The position numbers were made by a program, and so were the translations under genes. A stretch of DNA of 64,000 bases from NCBI GenBank assembly GCA_012861695.1, contig JAAOOA010000002.1, positions 38,504,347 through 38,568,346 of the forward strand, given 5' to 3'. Shown here in pieces: positions 46,301 to 57,896 of the stretch (positions are counted from its first letter, which is position 1; each line of letters opens with the position of its first letter). Under the pieces are notes generated by a model. That model was not told the origin of the DNA. It was given only the letters and a program-made list of their open reading frames with translations, and did no database searches. This DNA comes from Trematomus loennbergii (taxonomy: Eukaryota > Chordata > Actinopteri > Perciformes > Nototheniidae).

Positions 46301-49280
46301 CACAGAGGGGTTGGCGTTATTACACTCGTCACACCCTGAGAGAAAAAAAGGGAACAATAAGACACAAATCAGCACAGCAACAGATTAAGACGTATTTAAA
46401 AAGGGATATAATTCTTCATTTGTTTGCCCTGCTTTGTGTTGCTCTAGTAAAAAAGTGTCCACTGCCACAGGAAATGACTTCAGGGAAGATTATAACACAA
46501 CAGATTAAATTGCATATCAAGAAATACAATTTTGTGGGGCATAAATCGAATGCCAGACAAATTACATTTGTGTTTTATGTTTTCTTGTATTTTCTAAATT
46601 ACATCTCATAGAGTTGTTTTTTGGTTTATGTTTTTAAAAAATGCCACCAAAAAACTGCTAGTTGATCATTATTTCATGCAGTCAATACGCAGAAAAGACC
46701 CTCTGCTGTGGGCTCTACATGGTGACTGCTGACAGACGGTGTGAGAGTGGAGGTCACTCACAGAGGCTGTGAGGGTTGAAGGACTGAGGCTGACGAGGTT
46801 CCCAGTCATCCATGTCAGACTCGTCATCCTCCTCTTCATCTGAGTCCTCTGTGGAGTCTTCGGCCCCGAGAGGGCTGGAGGGGGGGTCCGCCATGTCGGC
46901 CATGGAGGGGAGCGAATTGGCCACAGATAGCTGCTCCTGTTTGGGTTGGAGAATTGAGAAGTGTAAGATTGCTGTGTATTGTTGTGTGAGAAACACTGGC
47001 AAGTTCATGTAACAATGCGATAGCAATGTATATAAAAAGGAAAATTATTTACTTATGATATTCCGTGCATGTAGAAAATAATTTGTGGTTGTTAAGTCGA
47101 GAAGCAATTTAAAAAAAAGAAAATTCTGAGGGACTAATCAGCATTTCAAAATAATAACCTGTGATATTTAGGATAGATTATTTGTGTGTATCATACATCT
47201 GATGCTATTCAACTGTATACATCTGCACTGCAAATATCTAAAAATGACATATGAACTTCAGAGTAGGGCTGCACGATATATCGTGTCGTGACGATAATCG
47301 CGTTATGCGCATGCGCGATATTCACATCGCAGGACGTGATTTTTATTTTTTAGGCCTATTAAGTAGGCAAATTAACTCAAACACGTCATGTTACAATTAT
47401 TTTTCTGCTTGCTACAAAAGGAAAACTTGCGCGGCTCTCATGTCAGGTGTACTTGAGTGAGTGACATGCAGGCTCTGCATGCACAGCAAACCACCAATCA
47501 CAATCATTCTTGATCTGAAAACTTAAGATCCAGAAGTCTGTGACTAAAATCCTTCATCCGGTTAAATAACATTAATAAAATACCAATTGTATAGCATTAA
47601 AGTTCAAGAAAGGATGGTTTGCGGACAAAAATAACTGTCTTTTCTTCAATTCCTGTATTTTTTCATATCGCAATATATATCGCAGGGGAATAAAATATCG
47701 CAATGTCAGTTTTTTTCCAATATGTGCAGCCTACTTCAGAGTAGAACCACTTACTTGGAATACAAACAAATAATGTCTCCCTTTCTATATGCCATAATGT
47801 GTGTTCAAATTAATATAGATAAAGTATTTGCACTTGTGACAAAGTCTCCTCACCTGGGAAACCTGCTCCAGCATTGCTTGTGGAGCCTCTGCTACATTAC
47901 TGAGAACATGCAGGTTGGCAGCATTCATGTTCTGTCCACTCGGCAGCAAAACTGTGACCTATGAATGAGATGAAATCGCTTTAAAGTCAATATAAACCAG
48001 ACAGTAAACAGCTGAGCAATGACATCACAGTTCCTGGTAAACGTACCTGTTGTGTGGTGCCATCCTGCTGAATGTAAGCCACCTGTGGCTGATCAGCGAA
48101 TACATTCTGAAAGAAAAGTTTAAAACAGAAGTGTGAGTTAATCTTGCAGGGCCTCGACCTGCCCATGAATGCATGTAGCTATTGTGAGTATCATTCCTAC
48201 CTGAGTGCCATCTGCAGGGTGTATGTAAACCAGTGTGTGCTCTGCAGACTCTACAGAGGTATAGGAGTTCCCGTCCGCTGTATAGACCACCTGCTGCTGT
48301 CCGCTGTCCCCCTGATCGCCACTGTACACTATCTGGGCCACCGTGCCACCTTCAAAATGCACCTGTCACACACATGCACCAGACAAAATGTTTTACACCA
48401 ATTGCAACATCATTACATTCTCTCTACCCTCCTTTATAATTGTTTATGTTTGTCCTAAAGTCATTTTGGAGGGTAATAAACCACTGCTTGAAAAATCACC
48501 TGCTAGGATTTGGCATAAACTATTTAAAAGACATGGTTGTAATATGCCCATCAGATAGTTTGAAGTAGGGTTGTTGAAGTACTTATCCATTGTCAGCATA
48601 TTACTTACAATAGATGGCAGCACTCCAGGAGCTTGGATAAGAAGACAGGAGCTACTGCATTGAAGCTAAGCAATGTACTGCTTCTCACAGGGGCTGTTGC
48701 AAACTACAAAAATCAAGTGTAAGTGTACGTAATTAAAATAACATTTCCACTGCTTAAGCACTTTGGCTCGACCAAAAATCGCTTTTAAATGTGCTATATA
48801 AATAAAACTTGATTTGATTTGATTTAAGTTGGGATAAGACAGCCCCTTTTCTAACGGGAACTGACTCTGTTATCTATGATCTATTCAAAGCCAACAGACT
48901 AAAATTTGAATGTCCTTGCTGCCTTGATTGGTTAGTGCGTGTTATTGTATGATGTTGCTAGTTTGGGTTCACCATAGTCACTCAATAACACAAACAAACC
49001 ATTATGCGAGGTAAAACTACTGCCTCTGTCAATGAAGTCTGGTAGATTTGGCGAGAGTAAAGCTGAATATGACAATAACTCCCTCATACCGCCTCACTTT
49101 GAACAATTCAAACTCTCCCTTTTGGTTCTCTGATGTATCAAGTGTTCTGCATCCTTATCTTTGCTTATGACTGACTGAATAGAGCACTTTAGAGACAGTT
49201 CAGACCTGTGTGCCATTTTCTGAATCACTGTTCGATGTCTGACTCCACACAGCAGAGGATTCCTCCTGTTTGGTCTCCAT
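35869..49280 (-). CDS. prdm10: PR domain zinc finger protein 10
   Basis: Twenty-three coding exons on the minus strand give a protein of about 1,175 residues, close to the ~1,150 of human PRDM10. Order: conserved N terminus ([28 protein letters not shown]), an acidic stretch with DDWEP, a Cys/His knuckle ([13 protein letters not shown]), the PR/SET-like domain ([19 protein letters not shown] to QELK), one C2H2 finger, an AT-hook-like basic patch (RRPGRPPK), nine more C2H2 fingers, then a Gln-rich C terminus ending SEVHITKP. The start METKQEESS in exon 2 matches the family N terminus. PRDM10 is a nuclear sequence-specific transcription factor; in mammals it activates FLCN and Eif3b. Exons 9, 14 and 22 each carry a frame break that looks like a lost dinucleotide unit. 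Introns hold a hAT element and several MITEs. Family assignment is very secure. Confidence 0.96.
37097..37194 (-). CDS. prdm10: prdm10 exon 23
   Basis: 98 bp, phase 1 in and 0 out. Encodes [16 protein letters not shown], matching the conserved SSEIQMM motif of the C-terminal region. Confidence 0.92.
37302..37486 (-). CDS. prdm10: prdm10 exon 22, Gln-rich, frame break
   Basis: Encodes VSGQPLSP and a run of seven Gln. The frame then breaks at 37344-37348: GGCAGTGCAGCAC is seen where the conserved SVQH needs AGTGTGCAGCAC. After the break [11 protein letters not shown] reads in another frame up to the donor. Observed length 185 bp; phase needs 187. Confidence 0.88.
38039..38176 (-). CDS. prdm10: prdm10 exon 21
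   Basis: 138 bp, phase 0/0. Encodes [19 protein letters not shown] then [13 protein letters not shown], part of the Gln-rich activation region. Confidence 0.92.
38594..38764 (-). CDS. prdm10: prdm10 exon 20
   Basis: 171 bp, phase 0/0. Encodes [20 protein letters not shown] and YIPVSQ, nearly identical to other vertebrate PRDM10 proteins. Confidence 0.95.
38855..38998 (-). CDS. prdm10: prdm10 exon 19, end of last zinc finger
   Basis: 144 bp, phase 0/0. Begins [15 protein letters not shown], supplying the two His of the tenth C2H2 finger. Confidence 0.94.
39108..39308 (-). CDS. prdm10: prdm10 exon 18, zinc fingers 9-10
   Basis: 201 bp, phase 0/0. Completes finger 9 ([10 protein letters not shown]), then the linker [18 protein letters not shown], then [13 protein letters not shown], the Cys half of finger 10. 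Confidence 0.95.
39345..39442 (-). mobile_element. Truncated TTAA-type MITE, family 3
   Basis: Reverse-oriented fragment of the element at 33903-34341, sharing 'gcatggaaatatgtcacagt' and the terminus caatagggcccctttaat. It lies in a prdm10 intron. Confidence 0.65.
39901..40011 (-). CDS. prdm10: prdm10 exon 17
   Basis: 111 bp, phase 0/0. Encodes [20 protein letters not shown], then YFCQYCDK, the start of finger 9. Confidence 0.95.
40092..40271 (-). CDS. prdm10: prdm10 exon 16
   Basis: 180 bp, phase 0/0. Supplies the His half of finger 7 ([13 protein letters not shown]) and the Cys half of finger 8 ([16 protein letters not shown]). Confidence 0.95.
40313..40346. repeat. (TA)n microsatellite
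   Basis: Short TA run in the intron between prdm10 exons 15 and 16. Confidence 0.9.
40385..40540 (-). CDS. prdm10: prdm10 exon 15
   Basis: 156 bp, phase 0/0. Encodes VKKHIRCFH (end of finger 5), finger 6 ([10 protein letters not shown]...LRLHMLRH) and the start of finger 7 ([11 protein letters not shown]). Confidence 0.95.
41538..41880 (-). CDS. prdm10: prdm10 exon 14, zinc fingers 2-5, frame break at 5' end
   Basis: Encodes [15 protein letters not shown] and fingers 2 to 5, the last split at DFIQ. The acceptor tcccag|AATGCAGCTG gives 343 bp and the wrong phase; other vertebrates read NAALQHLF. Restoring one CT unit near 41871-41876 repairs it. An inner acceptor (atgcag|CTG, start 41873) also keeps phase by dropping three residues. 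Confidence 0.92.
42014..42515 (-). mobile_element. TTAA-target MITE, family 2 copy 2
   Basis: Inverted copy of the element at 24051-24557 with flanking TTAA at 42010-42013 and 42516-42519. It lies in the intron after the 12-nt prdm10 microexon, about 70 bp from it. Confidence 0.75.
42589..42600 (-). CDS. prdm10: prdm10 exon 13, 12-nt microexon
   Basis: ATGGATGTGCAG (Met-Asp-Val-Gln), phase 0/0, with acceptor ctccaag and donor gtatgt. It fills the place of four residues (LELQ) found between the KRIR and NAALQ motifs in human PRDM10, which supports it being a real exon. Confidence 0.78.
42705..42977 (-). CDS. prdm10: prdm10 exon 12
   Basis: 273 bp, phase 0/0. Variable acidic and Pro/Ser-rich linker ending in the conserved DMRRAKRIR. 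Confidence 0.93.
43062..43176 (-). CDS. prdm10: prdm10 exon 11, AT-hook-like patch
   Basis: 115 bp, phase 2 in and 0 out. Encodes [20 protein letters not shown] then RPPKFIRL, conserved in PRDM10 and resembling an AT-hook. Confidence 0.94.
43318..43845. repeat. Dispersed TACT-rich repeat, copy 2
   Basis: Same family and orientation as 16708-17150, with 'actcaagtactgtacttaag' at the start and 'acttaagtacaagatctgaa' at the end. In the intron between prdm10 exons 10 and 11. Confidence 0.68.
43905..43980 (+). repeat. LINE/SINE 3' tail
   Basis: 'gaagcactttgagttacctt' followed by 'gcactatataaataaagtaa' and an (AATAA)n tail. Tail only. Confidence 0.55.
44043..44160 (-). CDS. prdm10: prdm10 exon 10, zinc finger 1
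   Basis: 118 bp, phase 1 in and 2 out. Encodes [17 protein letters not shown] and [12 protein letters not shown], the first C2H2 finger after the PR domain. Confidence 0.94.
44262..44332 (-). CDS. prdm10: prdm10 exon 9, end of PR domain, frame break
   Basis: Starts VWYAASYA, the conserved end of the PR/SET fold, then [15 protein letters not shown] appears in another frame. The exon is 71 bp where phase needs 73. At 44308-44311 the sequence reads TATGCAGTTTG where TATGCNGAGTTTG is needed for YAEFVNQK. Read as is, translation would stop in exon 10. Confidence 0.9.
44452..44530 (-). repeat. LINE 3' tail, inverted
   Basis: (TTAGA)n followed by 'tatacttttattggtcccag' resembles the 3' tail of Rex/RTE-type fish retroposons. 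Confidence 0.5.
44625..45004. mobile_element. TTAA-target MITE, family 1 copy 2
   Basis: Nearly identical to 4115-4495 in sequence and orientation, with TTAA at 44621-44624 and 45005-45008. Inside the intron between prdm10 exons 8 and 9. Confidence 0.78.
45381..45581 (-). CDS. prdm10: prdm10 exon 8, PR domain
   Basis: 201 bp, phase 0/0. Encodes [32 protein letters not shown] and [10 protein letters not shown], the C-terminal half of the PR domain. Confidence 0.96.
46094..46335 (-). CDS. prdm10: prdm10 exon 7, zinc knuckle and PR domain
   Basis: 242 bp, phase 1 in and 0 out. Encodes [20 protein letters not shown], then [20 protein letters not shown] and [14 protein letters not shown]. Confidence 0.96.
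46762..46936 (-). CDS. prdm10: prdm10 exon 6, acidic linker
   Basis: 175 bp, phase 0 in and 1 out. Encodes an Asp/Glu-rich run ([20 protein letters not shown]) before the zinc knuckle. Confidence 0.94.
47264..47733. mobile_element. hAT-type MITE in a prdm10 intron
   Basis: Ends TAGGGCTGCACGATAT and GTGCAGCCTA are inverted, flanked by the 8-bp duplication cttcagag at 47256-47263 and 47734-47741. Interior has 'atatcgcaatatatatcgca'. The terminus resembles the element at 54038-54527. Confidence 0.88.
47854..47958 (-). CDS. prdm10: prdm10 exon 5
   Basis: 105 bp, phase 0/0. Encodes [20 protein letters not shown] then [15 protein letters not shown]. Confidence 0.85.
48047..48106 (-). CDS. prdm10: prdm10 exon 4
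   Basis: 60 bp, phase 0/0. Encodes [20 protein letters not shown], matching the FTDPGQVAYVQQD motif of mammalian PRDM10. Confidence 0.93.
48201..48362 (-). CDS. prdm10: prdm10 exon 3
   Basis: 162 bp, phase 0/0. Encodes [34 protein letters not shown] and [14 protein letters not shown], highly conserved. Confidence 0.95.
48750..48830 (+). repeat. LINE/SINE 3' tail
   Basis: 'taagcactttggctcgacca' followed by 'tgtgctatataaataaaact' and a (TTGAT)n tail. Only the tail is present, in prdm10 intron 2. Confidence 0.6.
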
Positions 49281-49340
49281 GGCAGCACGGTGCCAGGCCT
49301 GTCGCCAATCACGTCACCGAACACTTCGCTCTTAAGACGC
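49206..49340 (-). CDS. prdm10: prdm10 exon 2 with start codon
   Basis: The ATG at 49278-49280 lies in a strong context (gctgccATGG) and encodes [14 protein letters not shown], like the family N terminus. The preceding 60 nt are 5' untranslated. Acceptor attacag, donor CAG|gtctga. Confidence 0.9.
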
Positions 49341-50480
49341 CTGTAATGAACAAAGACAAAAGGATTGGGGATGATTTTTAATGTTATAATAAAAAATGCA
49401 ACATGGTGACGACAACCAAAGTGAATGGATGGATTTCATCATGTATTACAGACGTTCAGGTGATGCATTATCTAAAATAATCATGGCACATTAGGATATT
49501 TCAAGCAAAGGTGGGTTTTCTGTTGAAATGTGCATATGGTCTGGTGTCATTTAATGAATGGATGATGGATCATTTATTATTGCAGCTTTATCAGTCATAT
49601 ATGTGCACTAGACACATTGAAGCTGTTTGAGTGAGGCACTGCAGCAGCCATATCTGGGCAAAGTGGCTGTGAATGCAACCCCATTTGCAATCTGCAACCC
49701 AGATCTTCGGGTTTCCAGACACAAGTCATGCTCGTCTGACAGGACATGCAAGCCAAAATAAAGCAGCATGTCACTCGTGTCCAGAGCGCTCACACGGGAG
49801 CTCACAGCGGGGGGACCAGGGAAAACGCGGTTAACGTTTGCTCACGAGGCCGCCGGTGAAACGGTGTCTAAATACAACCGTATGTCTGCACAAATGCCCC
49901 GGTGAAAAATCACAACTGTGTAAAGTCACTCAGAAATCTACTTGGTATAATCAATAAAAGTGAAATTCCCCCCTATTTAACCCCGCAGGTTCTCAGTCCC
50001 AACTGGACTATACCACACAAACCAGCGCCATAGAAACCCGGGCAATGCTGCACCGCAACATTAGCATTACGGTCATATAGTCGCAATGTAAGGCCGACCT
50101 TGGAGCTAAACATAACTTGTTAGGCCCCAGGACACAGATCGCATTATGCGATTCATAACACTAGTGTTTTTGAAGCGTTTAAAAGCCGGCATTATTTGTC
50201 TAGAACCACCCGTCCCCCCGTTCTAGTTGAGCCCAGCCCTTCAAGTCTGCTGTGAACAAGGAAGAACGGGCTCCATTTTGGGTGGGACTAACGACAACAA
50301 CCACATCCGAAGAGACCGACAGAAAAATCGTATATCTTCTACCGGTTCAAATGCGCTAAAACAGCCCGCACATTTAATGCTTATAAACTGAAAGACTACC
50401 AAGCAATCGAGCTAAAGAAGTAGTCGTGAAGCAAACTCTAGTTTCTTACATTTAGTGTAAAGCGTACAAGTTGTTCTTAC

Positions 50481-50580
50481 CTCAGAATGGTAGCTGCAGA
50501 GATGGCTGCATTGCATATATTAACATAATCTGCCTAGCAACACGCTGGAGCGTGGATTCTGATTGGTGGTTGTGTACTCG
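50481..50580 (-). promoter_or_regulatory. prdm10: prdm10 first exon and promoter region
   Basis: A strong donor (TGAG|gtaag, minus strand, GT at 50479-50480) ends a non-coding exon. Just upstream are a reversed CCAAT box (gattggt at 50561-50567) and 'gttgctaggcag' on the minus strand, resembling half an RFX X-box. The surrounding 49.8-50.5 kb has more CpG than the rest. Short upstream ATGs lie in exon 1 if transcription starts far enough up. The exact start site is unknown. Confidence 0.5.
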
Positions 50581-50599
50581 GCAGTGAAAGAAATGTATT

Positions 50600-52740
50600 A
50601 TATTTTAAACCATTATCCTCACGATACAGCCTATATTTGTGGACATTTAAAGATTATATTTGAAGCAATTAGGGATGGTACTGCCAACGTTTTAAAAAAT
50701 CATGGTTAAAAGCTAGTGATCATTTGTAGTTAAGCCAATCAGAAAAATAGAAACAGCAAGTGTCCAATTGAAAAAAAGCTGTGATCATAAAGGGTTATTT
50801 GATCTACTTATATGTTATCCTACTTGAATGTATCTAATGTAAGCGTAACAGTTACTGGTGCTGCATTTATTTGTCCTTTTATATATATCTTACTTTTATC
50901 TAAAGTGATTATTTTCCGTAAAGGTGGAAATAAAAGTCAATGACAGCTGACCAAAATGTAAATCATGCTTGTTTACTGCCCTCTGGTGGTCAGAGAGAGG
51001 AATTGTAACTTTAGTATAGTCAAGCCAGCGCCAATGCAGACCTGTGTAAGTGTACCAAGACTTCCGTTGAATACTTTCAAAATAAACTTACCAAACTGAA
51101 ACAAGCAGACCAAACTACACCACTCGGCCAGCGCCAGGGAATGATTGTGTACATTATTAATATAACTGTATTTGTTATTCATGTTGAGAGGACCTTGAGG
51201 ACAAATAACTATGTTGGAAGTAATAGCCAAAATAGTATGCAGTCAAGCTAACATTTCTGGTGAAAAATTCCAAAATACAGCAAAACAAGCGATCGAATAT
51301 AATTTGTTCATTATGCTTTTTGGTGAGAGCTAACAAAGAAAAATATTGCCAAGTCGTGATAAGTGATAATACATGTGCAGTTGTTTTAATCTATATTTAT
51401 GAAGCGGCATCAATGCAGACATGAATTGTACCACTTCCGGTAGACGTAAACTACGAATATATAATTGTAACTGTTCTCAAATGCAAATTTCAACGAACAG
51501 TTAGTTACCCACCAGCATCAAACTAGAACTAATATTAGTTCTGGTTCGAGAAAAATTAAACAGTGTAGTTACTTTTTGCACCATTGGAAGGGTATGGTAG
51601 ATCTTCATTATGGTTCAGTCAATTTGCTAAAAAAACAATTTCCTTGATTGTTTGGGGGAGTCATATTATGGATACTTTATCCTTAGCATTTGCTGTCCGA
51701 ACTGAATTGAGTTTTCCAAGGCCTGCACCACTCACATGATACCAATCTATGAAATAGTTTTTATGGAAAATTAAGCAGAAAAATAAATAAAAATTGACTA
51801 CACTGATAACTACATAACTGAGACACGTTTTATTTTACACCCATACAACGGATAATGTGAAAACCATCATATTAATGTATACTTTACTAATCACATAATG
51901 TGTGTGTTATACTTTTGAGGATATGTTGAGTATTTGAGGAAATGTTTTCACTGGACCTTTATTACCTGGGGAGCTTAAACAGAACATTTTTGTTCTGCGT
52001 TGTTAATTTCTTTCCCGAGGCGTTTTTACAGAGGTATCTTGGGATCAAATCAACGCGTCCCAAGATAAGACTTTACATGTGCAAATTCAACTCGTTGAAA
52101 CACGTCTACCGGCTCATGTTTCAAATTAATAACCACTCTGAGTGCCTTGCCTGAAGCAAATATCAAATTTGCTTGATGCTGTTTTTCAATGAGCCATCAG
52201 AGAGAAATACAGCTGACAATCTAGGACAAAACCGAAATGAGTTGGGTACAACATAATCAAATCATAAAAGGCTGATGATGTGTGAATGTAGGTGTACGTG
52301 TGCTTGTGTGTGTTTGTGTGGGTGTATAATGTCCCTATTACAACCAATTGAACAAAGAAAATTAAATCTTTGTCCATCACATTACCTTCAGAACAAACAA
52401 AATGTTCCCTCTGGTTGGGTAATTTGCTCAGTCTTTCTACTCATGACATCCAGAATGTGTTTGTGTTTATCCAACCTAAGAAGAGCGGATTAGATATCGA
52501 ATTACTTTCTTTTGAATCTGCTATATTTCTTAAATACCATCAAAACAAGCAGACTGCTTTAACATTAAACTTGGACTCACAGATTTTTAAAGATTAACAT
52601 TTAATTAAAACTATTAAATACTTAAAATTCTGAATTGATGTCATAGTTCACAATGCTTCATATTATATACTGGCATCTGATGGTATTACGTTTTTTAAGT
52701 TTCAGGAAACCACATAGCAGATAAATGAAGTAAAATAAAA
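50600..52740. other. Intergenic upstream of prdm10
   Basis: AT-rich, no gene or bounded repeat recognised. The divergent side of the prdm10 promoter shows no clear plus-strand coding exon. Confidence 0.45.
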
Positions 52741-52749
52741 ATTTCAATA

Positions 52750-52996
52750 TTTGGGGAATAATTTGCTTAGGTATTCAACCTTTGACACAGTTCATAATTT
52801 TCTTCTCTCACTGTCTCCTTTCCCATGGCATAGTTCTACGGCCTTGGGTATTGCTGCTATCTCTCTTAAGGAGGAGCAGCTTGGGCGCATTGTTGTTGCC
52901 AGTCTATGACAGAGCACAAGCCGCCATGAGGTAGTTTACTGTTCAGGGACGTAGGTTCCCTGGCGCACATTCTTTCCTATGGACGAGAGCTCCAGT
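52750..52996. repeat. Truncated upstream copy of the duplicated unit
   Basis: Matches the end segment of the unit at 53740-53975 and at 59603-59850 (for example 'catggcatagttctacggcc'). It joins at 52996 directly to the start of copy A, as expected for a tandem array with a truncated first copy. Confidence 0.85.
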
Positions 52997-52997
52997 G

Positions 52998-54648
52998 CAT
53001 ATGTACTACAGCGTCTCCAGCGCTTTCGAGCGGCAATGGCCGGCCGTGGCCCATCCCACATTCCCCTGATAGGTGGAGAGTTGGCCCAATAGCCGTAGCG
53101 CCACTTCTGTGACGTCATAGAAGTGTTCAAATCTGGATCAGTCTGTATCAGATCCGTTGCAGCCCCTTTTTTAGAGATTTGGGTATGGAGGAAAATAGAG
53201 AGGGTTGTGTTTTCTGACACTTGGTGAGTTCCCTGGAACACCGGGGACACATATTCATGTATAAAAGACGTACAAAAGTGCATTTTGCATGATAGGTCCC
53301 CTTTAAATTAAATGTGGTACATAAGATAAAATAGATAAATAACTTCGACTTGATAATTTTGTTCACAACATTAGACCTGTCCTCTAATCTCTACTAGAAT
53401 AAGATACGTGTGCATGTTTGGGTGTTTTAACACTCCTGTAATGTACCTAATCTTGTTATCCTTTTCATTACAGAGCTGGGGAAATGGCGTATTGATTCTG
53501 ATCCGTGCAAGTCCAATTTTGACTGACTTTAGTTCTAATGTTAATTTGAATTAATTCTAAATTTCTCAAGATGATGGATTAGTGTTCCACATTTTTTCCA
53601 CTAATTTGTTTTACAATTAGGCCAAAGGTAAAGAGAGACATTGATGACCTTGTGTCCCTTTTTTTATTATGGTATTGAACAAATTATTATTAAAATAGGT
53701 TTTTAGGTTATCAAAATTGATAAAAAGAGAGGAACTGTTGGGGAATAATTTGCTTAGGTATTCAACCTTTGACACAGTTCATCATTTTCTTCTCTCACTG
53801 TCTCCTTTCCCATGGCATAGTTATACGGCCTTGGGTATTGCTGCTATCTCTCTTAAGGAGGAGCAGCTTGCGCATTGTTGTTGCCAGTCTATGACAGAGC
53901 ACAAGCCGCCATTTACTGTTCAGGAACGTAGGTTCCCTGGCGCACATTCTTTCCTATGGACAAGAGCTCTAGTTAGATTCAGGGTCCATATTTGTTTAGT
54001 CTCGCTGATGAAGAATGTTGATTATTACACTCCGAACTAGGGCTGTGCAATTAATCGTATTTTAATCGCAATTACGATTTTGGCCTGCCACAATTACGAA
54101 AACAACATAATCGAAAAAAACTATTATTTTGCTTTGCTAGGTTGTGACAGTGCACTGCAACATATTTGATCTAATTAATTTTGGTCTCATTTATTTGTAT
54201 TTATCATATTTATATATGTTTAGTAGCTTGTGGAAGTGCGCTCCAAAATATTTGTTGATCTTGTTTATTGGTATTTATTATTTTGATATTATTTATTTAA
54301 ATGTATCATTTATTTTATTTATTTTTGTATTGGTTTTTCAGTTTAATTATACGTTCAGGGTAATCAACAGTTAAAAATATACTGTTCAAATTATTATTTG
54401 TATTTGTTTTAAAGTTCAATAAATGGATTTTTTTAAAGTCAATGAATAATCGTATTTAATAATCGTGATATAAATTATTGACCCAAATAATCGTGATTAT
54501 GATTTTTGCCATAATCGCACAGCCCTACTCCGAACTAGTTAAAACCTTGAGCTACAGAAGGAGTTCTTCAAAATTGATTGTGGCACCTCTACCGTGTGGT
54601 CAACTCGTGGACCGTGACATGTCTTGTGAATTCTCCTGCCGAAGCCCA
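52998..54648. repeat. Duplicated unit, copy A
   Basis: Matches 58861-60306 with only scattered differences (for example ctgtgacgtcatag against ctgtaacgtcatag). It starts inside a TTAA-type MITE at 'atgtactacagcgtctccag' and runs through about 1.1 kb of unit sequence. It carries the hAT insertion at 54038-54527 that copy B lacks. No coding capacity was identified; it could be part of an LTR element. Confidence 0.85.
54038..54527. mobile_element. hAT-type MITE with natural empty site
   Basis: Ends TAGGGCTGTGCAATTAATCG and ATAATCGCACAGCCCTA; 8-bp duplication ctccgaac at 54030-54037 and 54528-54535. The uninterrupted target (cactccgaactagttaaaac) is preserved in copy B near 59986-60003, which fixes the ends of the insertion exactly. 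Confidence 0.93.
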
Positions 54649-56191
<1,543 letters not shown>

Positions 56192-56974
56192 ACTGTAAAA
56201 ATAAATACTGGGGATTTTACAGTAAATTACTGGCAGCAAAGTTACTGTATTTTTACTTTACAGTAGCGATCTTGTATTTTGTTTACAGTATCAAAATCAG
56301 TGCTGTATTTTATATTACTGTATATTACTGTAATTTTGTATGTTGCTGTAATTATACAATACTGGTATTGTGAAATAACAATACATTACTGTTCTGTATA
56401 CAGTATAATTTTACAGTAGTGTATGCAATAAAACAGTATATTACTGCAGTTTTCTCTTAACCAATTTTAGATCCTTGTCTCATTTGCAATAGGTGCTACC
56501 TGAAACAAAAACAAAAACTGGGATACAATTTAAATAAAATATGTTTATTGATTTCATTTCAATATTAAGTTCAATATGAAAAACATGGTAAAATAGGACA
56601 GTTCATAACAGATATAAATATAACAGTTCATAACTGATATAAATACAACAGTTCATGACAGATATAAATACAACAGTTTATGACAGATTCAAATACAACA
56701 GACAATTAAAATACAAAATCACAAGTAGTGAGGTCACAACATCAGATCACAACAGTAAATCTTCTGTAATTATGTGAAAGTAAAAGGGTCCCCTGCAAGA
56801 GAAGGGACAAAATGGAAAAGGCAGCATATCATTGAAAATGTTTTCTACTTCAAAACTGAAAAATTAAATACTATAGAGATCATACATGTATGAAGCACAC
56901 ATACAAAACATGTGGAATTAAAATACATGTTCAGCTTTACATGTCAAAAGTAAAGTGTCAAACCAAATCCTTAC

Positions 56975-57042
56975 CTAACATGATGAGCCTTGGTGTGCCT
57001 GGTAGGGTCAGTTGAGCCTCAATTTCATCCTTGGTTGCAGTC
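56975..57042 (-). pseudogene. Captured exon fragment 2
   Basis: 68 bp between gtgtag and gtaagg sites; one frame reads TATKDEIEAQLTLPGTPRLI then MLG. Similar phrases occur at the end of multi-copy, SAM-domain-associated fish proteins, by my recollection. Its phase does not match the exon at 57265-57406, so it is probably inactive. Confidence 0.4.
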
Positions 57043-57044
57043 CT

Positions 57045-57174
<130 letters not shown>

Positions 57175-57264
57175 AATATGTTCAAATGAATGTACAATAC
57201 AATGTAATATTTGAAAGGCATAATTATTACATTGCACAAGATCATAATGTATAACTCCACTTAC

Positions 57265-57406
57265 ATCAGCCAAAAGGAAAAGAGCCTCTTCTTTTTCCTT
57301 GAAATGTGCCATCATGACCAGAATTGCAGAGAGATCTTGGTTGGAGGATTCCTCCTCGATTTGGGTGAGGACATTCTGAATCTCTGTCCTCCATTTGGTC
57401 CGCTGA
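57265..57406 (-). pseudogene. Captured exon fragment 1
   Basis: 142 bp with acceptor caacag and donor GAT|gtaagt. It encodes QRTKWRTEIQNVLTQIEEES then SAILVMMAHFKEKEEALFL. The codon pattern and intact splice sites suggest real coding origin. Family uncertain; lies within the transposon ends. Confidence 0.45.
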
Positions 57407-57704
57407 CTGTTGAAGCTGTTTAGCCATATAATACTGCTACTCAATCTCGAAATAAAATACGAACTTTTAGGGGAAAAAACCAGCAATAATAACGTTTATA
57501 AACCTAAATAATCCGTTAAAGGTCACAGCGGTTCTCTCCTCTTGCTCCTGATATTTTCACCCCGAAATATTGTACAGTAACAACAAATTATACTGTAACA
57601 TACAGCACTATTTACAGTATTGCTGTAATATTACAGTATCATTTTTAATTGCTGTATGCATTTCCCGCCAAAGGATAATATTCCCACAATGCCAGCACTA
57701 GTGC

Positions 57705-57896
57705 AGCAATACTGTAATGTTACTGTACATTGTACAGTAACATTACAGTATTGCTGTAATATTACGGTATGGTTTTAAAGTGCTGTATACATTTCCCGCC
57801 TAAGGATAATATTCCCACAATGCAGCAGCACTATGTACATAGTGCAGCAATACTGTAATGTTACTGTACATTGTACAGTAACATTACAGTATTGCT
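57705..57896. repeat. Two perfect 51-bp palindromes
   Basis: Palindromes at 57705-57755 and 57846-57896, each with 25-bp arms starting AGCAATACTGTAATGTTACT around a single T, identical and 141 bp apart. They lie in the subterminal part of the EnSpm-like element. Confidence 0.9.

Noticed and set aside
35869..49280. prdm10 as a pseudogene because of its three frame breaks
   Set aside because: All introns, splice sites and long conserved domains are intact and every break fits loss of one short repeat unit.
52936..53283. 115-codon frame repeated at 58868-59146
   Set aside because: Both lie in the duplicated repeat unit and overlap a MITE end, so repetition does not imply a gene.
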